Source of the DNA: Pimelobacter simplex
GTDB lineage: Bacteria; Actinomycetota; Actinomycetes; Propionibacteriales; Nocardioidaceae
Assembly (NCBI RefSeq): GCF_024662235.1
Contig: NZ_CP096276.1
Location: forward strand, 2,604,001-2,668,000
Reading direction: 5' to 3'
DNA: 64,000 nucleotides
The notes under the pieces were generated by a model. It did not search any database. It was not told the origin of the DNA and saw nothing but the letters and a program-made list of their open reading frames with translations. Both the position numbers and the translations under genes were made by a program. Shown here one piece after another: positions 51,536-60,456 of this stretch (positions are counted from its first letter, which is position 1; each line of letters begins with the position of its first letter).

Positions 51536-54500
51536 GCGCGGTTCCTCCGGCGGCCGACCCAGGTGAACAACACGCCGCCGACCAGAGCCGCCAGGCCGAG
51601 CCCGAGGAGGGCCGGCGAGACATCCGAACCGGTCGCGGGCAGGTTGTTGCCCGCCGGCGACTTCCCAGGCTTCCCGGGCTTCCCGGGCTTCCCGGGCTTG
51701 GCGGGCTCGTTCGGCCCCGGGTTCCCAGGACCGGTCGCCTCCGGTTCGACCGTCGGCGTGTACGTCGACACGGTGGTCGTGCCGTTCACGTCGGCGACCT
51801 GGTAGCGGACCGGCGTCGCCGTCCCCGTGAAGCCGGGCTCCGGGGTGAACACGATCTTGCCGTCCTCGATGGTGTAGGTGCCCTCCCCGGGGATCGTGAC
51901 CGTCTCCACCGGGTTGCCGTCGGCGTCGAGCAGGGTCAGCGAGTCGGGGTCGAGCGGCACCGCCGGGTCACCGGACTCGTCGTTGGCCAGCGGATCGATG
52001 CTCTGCGGCTGCCCCTTCGGGCCCGACGTGGTGTCCGGCTGCGCGGTCGGCTTCACCGGGGTGACACTCGGCGTGTAGGTGGACTCGACGGTGTTCCCGT
52101 CGGTGTCCTTGACCTGGTACGTCACCGGCGTGGCCGTCCCCGTGAACTGCGGCTCGGGGGTGAAGACGATCTTGCCGTCCTCCACCTTGTAGGTGCCCTC
52201 ACCGGGAACCACCACGGTGTCGGTCGGGTTGCCGTCAGCGTCGACCAGCGTCAGCGTGTCCGGGTCGAGCACGACCCCGTCAGCACCATCGTTGGCCAGC
52301 GGGTCGACCGACTGGGGCCGACCCTGCGGACCGCTGGTCTCATCGGGCTTCGCCACCGGCGTCACCGTCGGCGTGTACGTCGACTGCGTCGTCGTGCCGT
52401 TGACGTCGGCGACCTGGTAGTCGATCGGCGTCGCCGTCCCCGTGAAGCCCGGCTCGGGGGTGAAGACGATCTTGCCGTCCTCCACCTTGTAGGTGCCCTC
52501 ACCGGGAACCACCACGGTGTCGGTCGGGTTGCCGTTCTCGTCGAGCAGCGTGAGGCTGTCGGGATCGAGCGGGACACTCGGGTCTCCGGACTCGTCGTTG
52601 GCCAATGGGTCGACCGACTGCTTCGCCCCCTGCGTCCCCGAGGTCTCGTCCGGGTTGGCCGCCGGGGTCACCGGGGTGACCGTGGGCGTGTAGGTCGACT
52701 GCGCGGTCGTCCCGTTGACGTCGGCCACCTGGTAGTCGACCGGCGTCGCCGTCCCCGTGAAGCCGGGCTCGGGGGTGAAGACGATCTTGCCGTCCTCGAC
52801 CGTGTAGACGCCCTCACCCGGCACCGTCACGGCGTCGGTCGGGTTGCCGTCGGCGTCGAGCAGTGTCAACGAGTCCGGGTCCAGCGGCGCGGAGTCGTCA
52901 CCGGACTCGTCGTTGGCCAACGGGTCGATGCTCTGCGGCTGACCCTGCGGACCCGACGTCTCGTCCGGGTTCGCCACCGGCGTCACCGGCGTGACGGTCG
53001 GCGTGTACGTCGACTCGGCCGGGGTGCCATTGACGTCGCTGACGCGGTAGTCGACCGGCGTCGCCGTCCCCGTGAAGCCCGGCTCGGGGGTGAAGACGAT
53101 CTTGCCGTCCTCCACCGTGTAGACGCCCTCACCCGGCACCGTCACCGACTCGACCGGGTCACCGTTCTCGTCGAGCAGCGTGAGGCTGTCGGGATCGAGC
53201 GGGACACTCGGGTCTCCGGACTCGTCGTTGGCCAATGGGTCGATCGACTGCGGCTGACCCTGCAGGCCACTGGTCTCGTCCGGGTTGGCCGTCGGCGTCA
53301 CCGGGGTGACGGTCGGCGTGTAGGTCGACTGCGCAGTGGTCCCGTTGACGTCGGCCACCTGGTAGTCCACCGGCGTCGCCGTCCCCGTGAAGCCCGGCTC
53401 TGGGGTGAAGACCAGCTTGCCGTCCTCCACCGTGTAGACGCCCTCACCCGGCACCGTCACGGCGTCGGTCGGGTTGCCGTCGGCGTCGAGCAGCGTGAGC
53501 GAGTCCGGGTCGAGCGGAACCGCGTCATCACCGGGCTCATCGTTCGCGAGGGGATCGATCGACTGCGGCACACCCTGCGGACCCGACGTCTCGTCCGGGT
53601 TCGCCACCGGGGTCGCCGGGGTGACGGTCGGGGTGTAGGTCGACTCGACGGTGTTCCCGTCGGTGTCCGTGACCTGGTACTTCACCGGGGTCGCCGTGCC
53701 GACGAAGTCCGGCTCCGGGGTGAAGACGATCTTGCCGTCCTCCACCTTGTAGGTGCCCTCTCCCGGGACCTCCACGGTGTCGGTCGGGTCACCGTTCTCG
53801 TCGACCAGCGTCAGCGTGTCGGGGTCGAGCTCGACCCCGTCCGCGCCGTCGTTGGCCAGCGGGTCCACGCTTTGCGGCACGCCCTGCGGGCCCGAGGTCT
53901 CGTCGGGCTGCGCCACGGGCGTCACCGTCGGCGTGTACGTCGAGTCCGTCGTCGTGCCGTTGACGTCGGCGACCTGGTAGTCCACCGGCGTCGCCGTCCC
54001 CGTGAAGCCCGGCTCCGGGGTGAAGACGATCTTGCCGTCCTCGACCGTGTAGACGCCCTCACCCGGCACCGCCACCGTGTCGGTCGGGTTGCCGTCCGCG
54101 TCCAGGAGCGTCAGCGAGTCCGGGTCGAGCGGGACGTCGGGGTCACCGGCCTCGTCGTTGGCCAGCGGGTCGACCGACTGCTTCGCGCCCTGCGGACCAG
54201 ACGTCTCATCCGGGCTCGCCGTCGGCGTCACCGGCGTGACGGTCGGCGTGTACGTCGACTCGGCCGGGGTGCCATTGACGTCGCTGACGCGGTAGTCGAC
54301 CGGCGTCGCCGTCCCCGTGAAGCCCGGCTCCGGGGTGAAGACGATCTTGCCGTCCTCGACCGTGTAGACGCCCTCACCCGGCACCGTCACCGACTCCGTC
54401 GGGTTGCCGTCCGCGTCGAGCAGCGTCAGCGAGTCCGGGTCCAGCGGAACCGCGTCATCACCGGGCTCATCGTTGGCCAGCGGGTCGACCGACTGCGGCT

Positions 54501-57500
54501 GACCCTGCAGACCACTGGTCTCGTCCGGATTGGCCGTCGGCGTCACCGGGGTGACGGTCGGCGTGTAGGTCGACTGCGCGGTCGTCCCGTTGGCGTCGGC
54601 GACCTGGTAGTCGACCGGCGTGGCCGTCCCGGTGAAGCCCGGCTCGGGGGTGAAGACGATCTTGCCGTCCTCGACCGTGTAGACGCCCTCACCCGGCACC
54701 GTCACCGTGTCGGTCGGGTTGCCGTCCGCGTCGAGCAGTGTCAACGAGTCCGGGTCCAGCGGCGCAGAGTCGTCACCGGACTCGTCGTTGGCCAACGGGT
54801 CGATGCTCTGCGGCTGACCCTGCGGACCCGACGTCTCGTCCGGGTTCGCCACCGGCGTCACCGGCGTGACGGTCGGCGTGTACGTCGACTCGGCCGGGGT
54901 GCCATTGACGTCGCTGACGCGGTAGTCGACCGGCGTCGCCGTCCCCGTGAAGCCCGGCTCCGGGGTGAAGACGATCTTGCCGTCCTCGACCGTGTAGACG
55001 CCCTCACCGGGCACGGTCACCGACTCGGTCGGGTTGCCGTCGGCGTCGAGCAGTGTCAACGAGTCCGGGTCCAGCGGCGCGGAGTCGTCACCGGGCTCAT
55101 CGTTCGCGAGGGGATCGATCGACTGCGGCTGACCCTGCGGACCTGACGTCTCGTCCGGGTTCGCCACCGGCGTCACCGGCGTGAGGGTGGGCGTGTAGGT
55201 CGACTCGACGGTGTTCCCGTCGGTGTCCTTGACCTGGTACGTCACCGGGGTCGCCGTGCCGACGAAGTCCGGCTCGGGGGTGAAGACGATCTTGCCGTCC
55301 TCGACCGTGTAGGTGCCCTCACCGGGCACGGTCACCGACTCCGTCGGGTTGCCGTTCTCGTCGACCAGCGTCAGCGTGCTCGGGTCGAGCTCGACACCCT
55401 CGGCACCATCGTTCTCCAGCGGGTCGACCGACTGCGGCTGCCCCTGCGGCCCCGACGTCACATCGGGGTTCGCCACGGTACCCACCGTCGGGGTGTACGT
55501 GGACCGCGCCGGCGTGCCGTTCACGTCCGACACCTGGTAGTCGACGGGCGTCGCCGTCCCGGTGAAGCCCGGCTCCGGGGTGAAGACGATCTTGCCGTCC
55601 TCGACCGTGTAGGTGCCCTCACCCGGCACGGTCACGGCGTCGGTCGGGTTGCCGTCCGCGTCCAGGAGCGTCAGCGAGTCCGGGTCGAGCGGGACGTCGG
55701 GGTCACCGGCCTCGTCGTTGGCCAACGGGTCGACCGACTGCTTCGCGCCCTGGGGGCCCGAGGACACGTCCGGGCTCGCCGTCGGCTCGACCGGATGGAC
55801 GGTCGGCGTATAGGTCGACTCGGCCGGGGTGCCATTGACGTCGCTGACGCGGTAGTCGACCGGCGTCGCCGTCCCCGTGAAGCCCGGCTCGGGGGTGAAG
55901 ACGATCTTGCCGTCCTCCACCGTGTAGGTGCCCTCACCCGGCACCGTCACGGCGTCGGTCGGGTTGCCGTCCGCGTCGAGCAGGGTCAGCGAGTCCGGGT
56001 CGAGCGGGACGTCGGGGTCGCCAGCCTCGTCGTTGGCGAACGGATCAATGCTCTGGGGCACGCCTTGCGGGCCCGAGGTCTGATCCGGGTTCGCGGTCGG
56101 CGTGACCGGTGTCAGGGTGGGCGTGTAGGTCGACTCGACGGTGTTCCCGTCGGTGTCCTTGACCTGGTACGTCACCGGCGTGGCCGTCCCCGTGAACTGC
56201 GGCTCGGGGGTGAAGACGATCTTGCCGTCCTCCACCGTGTAGGTGCCCTCGCCGGGAACCACCACGGTGTCGGTCGGGTTGCCGTCAGCGTCGACCAGCG
56301 TCAGCGTGCTCGGGTCGAGCTCGACGCCCTCGGCACCGTCGTTGGCCAGCGGGTCCACGCTCTGCGCGACACCTTGCGGGCCCGAGGTCTCGTCGGGCTG
56401 GGCGACCGGCGTCACGGTCGGCGTGTAGGTCGACTGCGCCGGAGTGCCGTTCTTGTCCTTGACCTGGTAGTCGACGGGATCGGCCGTACCCACGAAACCG
56501 GGCTCAGGCGTGAAGACCAGCTTGCCGTCCTCGACCGTATAGGTGCCCTGGCCGGGAATCGTCACCGTGTCGGTCGGGTTGCCGTCGGCGTCGAGCAGCG
56601 TCAACGTCGACGGGTCGAGCGGAACCGCATCGTCGCCGGCCTCGTCGTTGGCGAGCGGGTCGATCGACTGCGGCTGACCCTGCGGGCCCGAGGTCTCGTC
56701 CGGGTTCGCCGTGGGCGCCACCGGCTCGACCGTCGGCGTGTACGTCGACGTGGCGGTCGCGCCGTTGACGTCGGCGACCTGGTAGTCCACCGGCGTCGCC
56801 GTCCCCGTGAACTGCGGCTCCGGGGTGAAGACGATCTTGCCGTCCTCGACCGTGTAGACGCCCTCACCCGGCACCGTCACCGAGTCGACCGGGTTGCCGT
56901 CAGCGTCGAGCAGCGTCAGCGTCGACGGGTCGAGCGGCGCCGAGTCGTCCCCCGGCTCGTCGTTGGCCAGCGGGTCGATCGACTGCTTCTGACCCTGGGG
57001 TCCCGACGTCTCGTCCGGCTGGGCGGTAGGCGCCGGCAGCAGGACGCCGGCATCGATGTTGGCCGCGTCGGGGTTGTCACCGGTCAACGTGATGGTGCCG
57101 GTCTCGCCGGTGGCCGGGTCGGCGTCCGAGTCAGTGGCGTCGTCGCCGCCGGCGTTCTGCGGCGAGAAGGCGCGACCGTCGGGCGCGGTGAAGCGGACCT
57201 TGTAGGAGCCGACCGGGAGGTCGTCGAACTGGTAGTTGCCGTCGGCATCGGTGGTCGTCGTACCGACGACGTTTCCGTTGGCGTCCAGCAGCTCGACGGT
57301 GACTCCCTCGAGGGGCTCCTCTCCACCGTCCTGGATGCCGTCGCGGTTGGTGTCGGACCACACCCGGCCCGCGATCGAACCCTTCGGGTCCTCGATCGCG
57401 ACCTGGTAGTCCTCGACCTCGCCCGAGTCAGAGGGGCCGGTGGGCGACTGGACCTGGGCGTCGGTGTAGCCCGCGCGCAGCCGCAGGTAGGTCGTCCCGG

Positions 57501-58623
57501 AGGTCAGGTTGGCCGGTGCGTTCCAGGTGAGGTCGACCGAGCTGCCACCCGACGGAGCTGGGGCGCAGGCCCGCTCCGCCGCGTCGAAGGAGCCGTTCTT
57601 GTTGAAGTCGATCCAGCCGCAGACCTGGCCGTCCTTGCTGGCGCCCGAGTAGGGCACGCTCAGCGCGTAGGGACGACTGGCCACGCCCGCAGCGAGCGGC
57701 GGGACCTCGCTCAGCGCGTCGTCGGAGTCACCGCCGGCACCGGCGCCCGCATTGGGGCTGGAGGTGCCGTTGGCGACCGCCGCGTTGTCCTCGGTGACGT
57801 CGCTGCCGAGCACGAAGTCGGTCAGCACGTGGCGCGCAGCGTCGTTGCCGTCGTAGGAGGCCGGAGCGTCGCCGAAGTCCTCGCCCAGGGTCGAGGTGAA
57901 GTTGTAGGTGTCTCCTGCGGTGTCGATCACGAAGGCGCGGCCCGCCCGGAGCTCGACGAAGAGGTCGACGTTGAAGCTCAACGAGGTCACGGTGCCCTCG
58001 ACCTGCACCGAGCCGCAGCCCGCCTTGGCAGGCGTCGTGCTGTTGTCCGCATTGCGCGTGGTGTTGCAGTACTGACCTGCGCTCCGGTTGGTCGGCCGGA
58101 TCAGTCCGCCCTGGACCGTCAGGTTCTCGCCGCTGCGCTTGGCGATCGACACACCTGGCGTCGTCAGCGTGAACTGCGCCGAGAGCAGGGCCGAGCTGCC
58201 GTTCGGCTGGTTGTTGAAGCCGCCGAGACCGGCGAGGTGGAGCACCGGGTTGCGCACCGGGTGCTCGTAGTTGATCGTCACCGTGCCCCGGTCACGACAC
58301 AGGGTGCCGGGACTGGTCGCCTGGCAACCGACGCCGAGGGTGGTCACCAGCACGGCCGGGGTCGCCGGCTGGATGGTCGGCGTGTAGTCCGATGCCTGGT
58401 AGGTGCGGTCGGACATGTTGCTGTTCCGCCCGCCGGTCGTCTGCCCGCCGCCGACGATCCCGATCTCGAGACCGGCCGGGGTGGTGGTCCTTCCGTCGAC
58501 GAAGTCGGACGTCGGCAGCTGGTAGGCCGACGCCGGTCCAGCGGCGACCAACGCGAGCCCGGACAACAGCAGGAGAAACGCGGCGAGCAGCGACGGATAG
58601 CGCCGCGACAGCGGTTGTGACAT
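51532..58623 (-). CDS. giant LPATG-anchored surface protein with 17 CshA-type fibril repeats
   Basis: 2363 residues. Order: signal peptide (PSLLAAFLLLLSGLALVAAG); a non-repeat region to about 250; a GEVED domain about 250-410 (VCGWIDFNKNGSFDAAERAC, SDSGEVEDYQ); an SdrD B-like domain about 412-525 (GRVWSDTNRDGIQDGGEEPL); then 17 tandem repeats of about 100-105 residues from about 530 to 2296; a PGK-rich linker; LPATG near 2328-2332; a membrane helix; and an RRRNRA tail. Each repeat carries DETSGPQG, PLDPDSLTLLDADGNP, GEGVYTVEDGKIVFTPEP and STYTPT, as in CshA-type fibril repeats. It would be sortase-anchored to the wall and act as an adhesive fibril. No sortase gene is in the window. It overlaps the downstream membrane-protein gene. 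Confidence 0.88.
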   Translation of the reverse strand: MSQPLSRRYPSLLAAFLLLLSGLALVAAGPASAYQLPTSDFVDGRTTTPAGLEIGIVGGGQTTGGRNSNMSDRTYQASDYTPTIQPATPAVLVTTLGVGCQATSPGTLCRDRGTVTINYEHPVRNPVLHLAGLGGFNNQPNGSSALLSAQFTLTTPGVSIAKRSGENLTVQGGLIRPTNRSAGQYCNTTRNADNSTTPAKAGCGSVQVEGTVTSLSFNVDLFVELRAGRAFVIDTAGDTYNFTSTLGEDFGDAPASYDGNDAARHVLTDFVLGSDVTEDNAAVANGTSSPNAGAGAGGDSDDALSEVPPLAAGVASRPYALSVPYSGASKDGQVCGWIDFNKNGSFDAAERACAPAPSGGSSVDLTWNAPANLTSGTTYLRLRAGYTDAQVQSPTGPSDSGEVEDYQVAIEDPKGSIAGRVWSDTNRDGIQDGGEEPLEGVTVELLDANGNVVGTTTTDADGNYQFDDLPVGSYKVRFTAPDGRAFSPQNAGGDDATDSDADPATGETGTITLTGDNPDAANIDAGVLLPAPTAQPDETSGPQGQKQSIDPLANDEPGDDSAPLDPSTLTLLDADGNPVDSVTVPGEGVYTVEDGKIVFTPEPQFTGTATPVDYQVADVNGATATSTYTPTVEPVAPTANPDETSGPQGQPQSIDPLANDEAGDDAVPLDPSTLTLLDADGNPTDTVTIPGQGTYTVEDGKLVFTPEPGFVGTADPVDYQVKDKNGTPAQSTYTPTVTPVAQPDETSGPQGVAQSVDPLANDGAEGVELDPSTLTLVDADGNPTDTVVVPGEGTYTVEDGKIVFTPEPQFTGTATPVTYQVKDTDGNTVESTYTPTLTPVTPTANPDQTSGPQGVPQSIDPFANDEAGDPDVPLDPDSLTLLDADGNPTDAVTVPGEGTYTVEDGKIVFTPEPGFTGTATPVDYRVSDVNGTPAESTYTPTVHPVEPTASPDVSSGPQGAKQSVDPLANDEAGDPDVPLDPDSLTLLDADGNPTDAVTVPGEGTYTVEDGKIVFTPEPGFTGTATPVDYQVSDVNGTPARSTYTPTVGTVANPDVTSGPQGQPQSVDPLENDGAEGVELDPSTLTLVDENGNPTESVTVPGEGTYTVEDGKIVFTPEPDFVGTATPVTYQVKDTDGNTVESTYTPTLTPVTPVANPDETSGPQGQPQSIDPLANDEPGDDSAPLDPDSLTLLDADGNPTESVTVPGEGVYTVEDGKIVFTPEPGFTGTATPVDYRVSDVNGTPAESTYTPTVTPVTPVANPDETSGPQGQPQSIDPLANDESGDDSAPLDPDSLTLLDADGNPTDTVTVPGEGVYTVEDGKIVFTPEPGFTGTATPVDYQVADANGTTAQSTYTPTVTPVTPTANPDETSGLQGQPQSVDPLANDEPGDDAVPLDPDSLTLLDADGNPTESVTVPGEGVYTVEDGKIVFTPEPGFTGTATPVDYRVSDVNGTPAESTYTPTVTPVTPTASPDETSGPQGAKQSVDPLANDEAGDPDVPLDPDSLTLLDADGNPTDTVAVPGEGVYTVEDGKIVFTPEPGFTGTATPVDYQVADVNGTTTDSTYTPTVTPVAQPDETSGPQGVPQSVDPLANDGADGVELDPDTLTLVDENGDPTDTVEVPGEGTYKVEDGKIVFTPEPDFVGTATPVKYQVTDTDGNTVESTYTPTVTPATPVANPDETSGPQGVPQSIDPLANDEPGDDAVPLDPDSLTLLDADGNPTDAVTVPGEGVYTVEDGKLVFTPEPGFTGTATPVDYQVADVNGTTAQSTYTPTVTPVTPTANPDETSGLQGQPQSIDPLANDESGDPSVPLDPDSLTLLDENGDPVESVTVPGEGVYTVEDGKIVFTPEPGFTGTATPVDYRVSDVNGTPAESTYTPTVTPVTPVANPDETSGPQGQPQSIDPLANDESGDDSAPLDPDSLTLLDADGNPTDAVTVPGEGVYTVEDGKIVFTPEPGFTGTATPVDYQVADVNGTTAQSTYTPTVTPVTPAANPDETSGTQGAKQSVDPLANDESGDPSVPLDPDSLTLLDENGNPTDTVVVPGEGTYKVEDGKIVFTPEPGFTGTATPIDYQVADVNGTTTQSTYTPTVTPVAKPDETSGPQGRPQSVDPLANDGADGVVLDPDTLTLVDADGNPTDTVVVPGEGTYKVEDGKIVFTPEPQFTGTATPVTYQVKDTDGNTVESTYTPSVTPVKPTAQPDTTSGPKGQPQSIDPLANDESGDPAVPLDPDSLTLLDADGNPVETVTIPGEGTYTIEDGKIVFTPEPGFTGTATPVRYQVADVNGTTTVSTYTPTVEPEATGPGNPGPNEPAKPGKPGKPGKPGKSPAGNNLPATGSDVSPALLGLGLAALVGGVLFTWVGRRRNRA
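51663..51701 (-). repeat. 9-base tandem repeat encoding Lys-Pro-Gly
   Basis: Four consecutive 9-base units (on the plus strand GGGCTTCCC and close variants) encode the KPGKPGKPGKPGK wall-spanning linker just before the LPATG signal. Confidence 0.7.
51735..57036 (-). repeat. 17-unit coding tandem repeat array
   Basis: Units of about 300-315 bases encoding CshA-type repeats. Two unit types alternate. Four short units (NDGAEGV/NDGADGV type with TDGNTVEST) are numbers 3, 6, 11 and 16 from the N-terminus; the other 13 are long. Units 6-10 and 11-15 match as five-unit blocks, which suggests higher-order duplication. Long stretches are nearly identical between units. Confidence 0.85.
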
Positions 58624-58930
58624 CGAGCAATCCCCTCAGGAGCACAGTGCGAGCCCGCGACCGGACGTCGGTCGCACGTGCGACCGGAGCGCCATGGCGC
58701 GCGGATCGCACAAGGGTCTGGCGGACCCTGGCTCCTGGAAGTTAGATCGCGCGCCCGACCGCCCGCACTCCCAGACAGGAGTGAGTTCGCAAAACGTCGA
58801 CTACCGGGCTCCCAGCACCGTCGGGCGTGACCACAGGCACATCCCAGCACGCCGAAACGGCGGCCCGGATCTCGATGATCCGGGCCGCCGTTCGGTGGTG
58901 GCGGCGGGCGCCGCTGCAGGTCGCCCGGTG
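58624..58930. other. intergenic region upstream of the surface protein
   Basis: 307 bases between the surface protein start (minus) and the aminotransferase stop (minus). It contains the terminator at 58856-58892 and presumably the surface protein promoter. GAGGGG lies about 10 bases before its ATG. No coding sequence or clear promoter boxes are recognisable. Confidence 0.6.
58856..58892. terminator. terminator hairpin after the aminotransferase gene
   Basis: AACGGCGGCCCGGATC, loop TCGAT, GATCCGGGCCGCCGTT: a perfect 16-base stem, 39 bases beyond the aminotransferase stop (minus strand). Confidence 0.7.
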
Positions 58931-60334
58931 CTACAGCAGGTTCGCCGCCTCGGTGAGGACCGCACGGAGCTTCTGCTCGATCTCGTCGAAGTGCTCCTGG
59001 CCGCAGATCAGCGGCGGGGAGAGCTGGATGACCGGGTCGCCGCGGTCGTCGGCCCGGCAGTAGAGACCGGCGTCGTAGAGCGCCTTGGACAGGAAGCCGC
59101 GCAGCAGGCGCTCGGACTCGGCCTCGTCGAAGGTCTCCTTGGTCGCCTTGTCCTTGACCAGCTCGATGCCGTAGAAGAAGCCGTCGCCGCGCACGTCGCC
59201 GACGATGGGCAGGTCGAGGAGCTTCTCCAGGGTGCCGCGGAAGGCACCCTCGCGCTCGCGCACGCCCTCGTTGATCTTCTCGTCCTCGAAGATCTCGAAG
59301 TTCTTGAGCGCCACCGCGGTCGAGACCGGGTGCCCGCCGAAGGTGTAGCCGTGCAGGAACGTCTCGGTGCCGTGGGCGAAGGGCTCGTAGAGCCGGTCGC
59401 TGACGACCATCGCGCCCAGCGGGGCGTAGCCGGAGGTGATGCCCTTGGCCGAGGTGATGATGTCGGGCTGGTAGCCGTAGCGCGTGGCGCCGAACATCTC
59501 GCCGAGCCGGCCGTAGGCGCAGATGACCTCGTCGGAGACCAGCAGGACGTCGTACTGGTCGCAGATCTCGCGCACCCGCTGGAAGTAGCCCGGCGGCGGC
59601 GGGAAGCAGCCGCCGGCGTTCTGGACGGGCTCGAGGAAGACGGCGGCGACGGTGTCGGCACCCTCGTTCTCGATGGCGATCGCGATCTGGTCGGCGGCCC
59701 AGCGGCCGAAGGCCTCCAAAGACGCAGCGTCGGAGGCGTCGTGGAAGCCGCTGGTGATCTCGGAGGCCCGATAAGCATTCGTGTTGGGCACCCGGAAGGT
59801 CGAGGGCACGAGCGGCTCGAACGGCGCCTTGAGGCCGGGCAGGCCGGTGATGGAGAGCGCGCCCTGGGTGGTGCCGTGATAGGCGATGGCGCGGCTGATC
59901 ACCTTGTGCTTGCCGGGCTTGCCGACGAGCTTGAAGTAGTTCTTGGCGAGCTTCCAGGCCGACTCGACGGCCTCGCCGCCACCGGTGGTGAAGAAGACCC
60001 GGTTGAGGTCGCCGGGCGCGTAGCCCGCAATCTTCTCGGCGAGCTCGATGGCGCTGGGGTGGGCGTAGGACCACAGCGGGAAGAACGCCAGCTCGGAGGC
60101 CTGCTTCGCGGCGGCCTCGGCGAGCTCGGTACGGCCGTGGCCCAGCTGGCTGACGAACAGCCCGCCGAGCGCGTCGAGGTACTTGCGGCCCTGGGCGTCC
60201 CACACGTAGGCACCGTCACCGCGGACGATGATGGGCACCTCGGCCGTGTCGTACGACGACATGCGGGTGAAGTGCATCCACAGGTGGTCGCGAGCGGACT
60301 GCTGGAGGGCGCTGTGCGCGGATTCGGCTGACAC
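58931..60334 (-). CDS. class III aminotransferase, probable polyamine (putrescine)-pyruvate aminotransferase
   Basis: 467 residues. PLP fold-type I, class III. Features are HFTRMSSYDTAEVPIIVRGDGAYVWDAQGRKYLDAL at the N-terminus, FFTTGGGEAVESAWKLAK (cofactor phosphate), VSDEVICAYGRLG, and the Schiff-base lysine in ITSAKGITSGYAPLGA (about 296). The N-terminal HPFT-like HFTRMS motif and length are those of SpuC-like putrescine/spermidine:pyruvate aminotransferases. It is divergent from an aminobutyraldehyde dehydrogenase and near a polyamine transporter. Together they would convert putrescine to 4-aminobutanal and then GABA. A beta-alanine or other omega-transaminase role is the alternative. Confidence 0.87.
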   Translation of the reverse strand: MSAESAHSALQQSARDHLWMHFTRMSSYDTAEVPIIVRGDGAYVWDAQGRKYLDALGGLFVSQLGHGRTELAEAAAKQASELAFFPLWSYAHPSAIELAEKIAGYAPGDLNRVFFTTGGGEAVESAWKLAKNYFKLVGKPGKHKVISRAIAYHGTTQGALSITGLPGLKAPFEPLVPSTFRVPNTNAYRASEITSGFHDASDAASLEAFGRWAADQIAIAIENEGADTVAAVFLEPVQNAGGCFPPPPGYFQRVREICDQYDVLLVSDEVICAYGRLGEMFGATRYGYQPDIITSAKGITSGYAPLGAMVVSDRLYEPFAHGTETFLHGYTFGGHPVSTAVALKNFEIFEDEKINEGVREREGAFRGTLEKLLDLPIVGDVRGDGFFYGIELVKDKATKETFDEAESERLLRGFLSKALYDAGLYCRADDRGDPVIQLSPPLICGQEHFDEIEQKLRAVLTEAANLL

Positions 60335-60396
60335 CCCACCATCTTGACGGCCGAACGCCGAAACGGCAAGTGAATCAGTAGCATCTCAGAGAGACT

Positions 60397-60433
60397 GCAA
60401 CGGATTTCGTTGCGAATAGCCTTCCGCGCAACG
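60397..60433. promoter_or_regulatory. AsnC-type operator in the divergent polyamine catabolism promoter
   Basis: Perfect inverted repeat GCAACG-GATTT-CGTTGC (60397-60413), containing ACGGATTTCGTTGC, identical to 46624-46637. A further GCAACG half-site lies at 60428-60433. It lies between the divergent aminotransferase and aldehyde dehydrogenase genes. Confidence 0.6.
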
Positions 60434-60456
60434 GTCTCGCTGACTACCCTCGCGGG

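Noticed and set aside
51735..57036. CRISPR-like regular repeats
   Set aside because: Units are about 300 bases, in frame and protein-coding; no short repeat-spacer pattern or cas genes.
55795..58620. Long plus-strand open frame (941 codons) opposite the adhesin, and others at 53872-55146
   Set aside because: Arg/Val-rich translation mirrors the repeat array on the other strand. No start signal or domain.
58755..58800. Promoter of the adhesin gene (minus strand)
   Set aside because: Candidate TTGCGA and TCTAAC boxes are about 38 bases apart, too far for a normal promoter.
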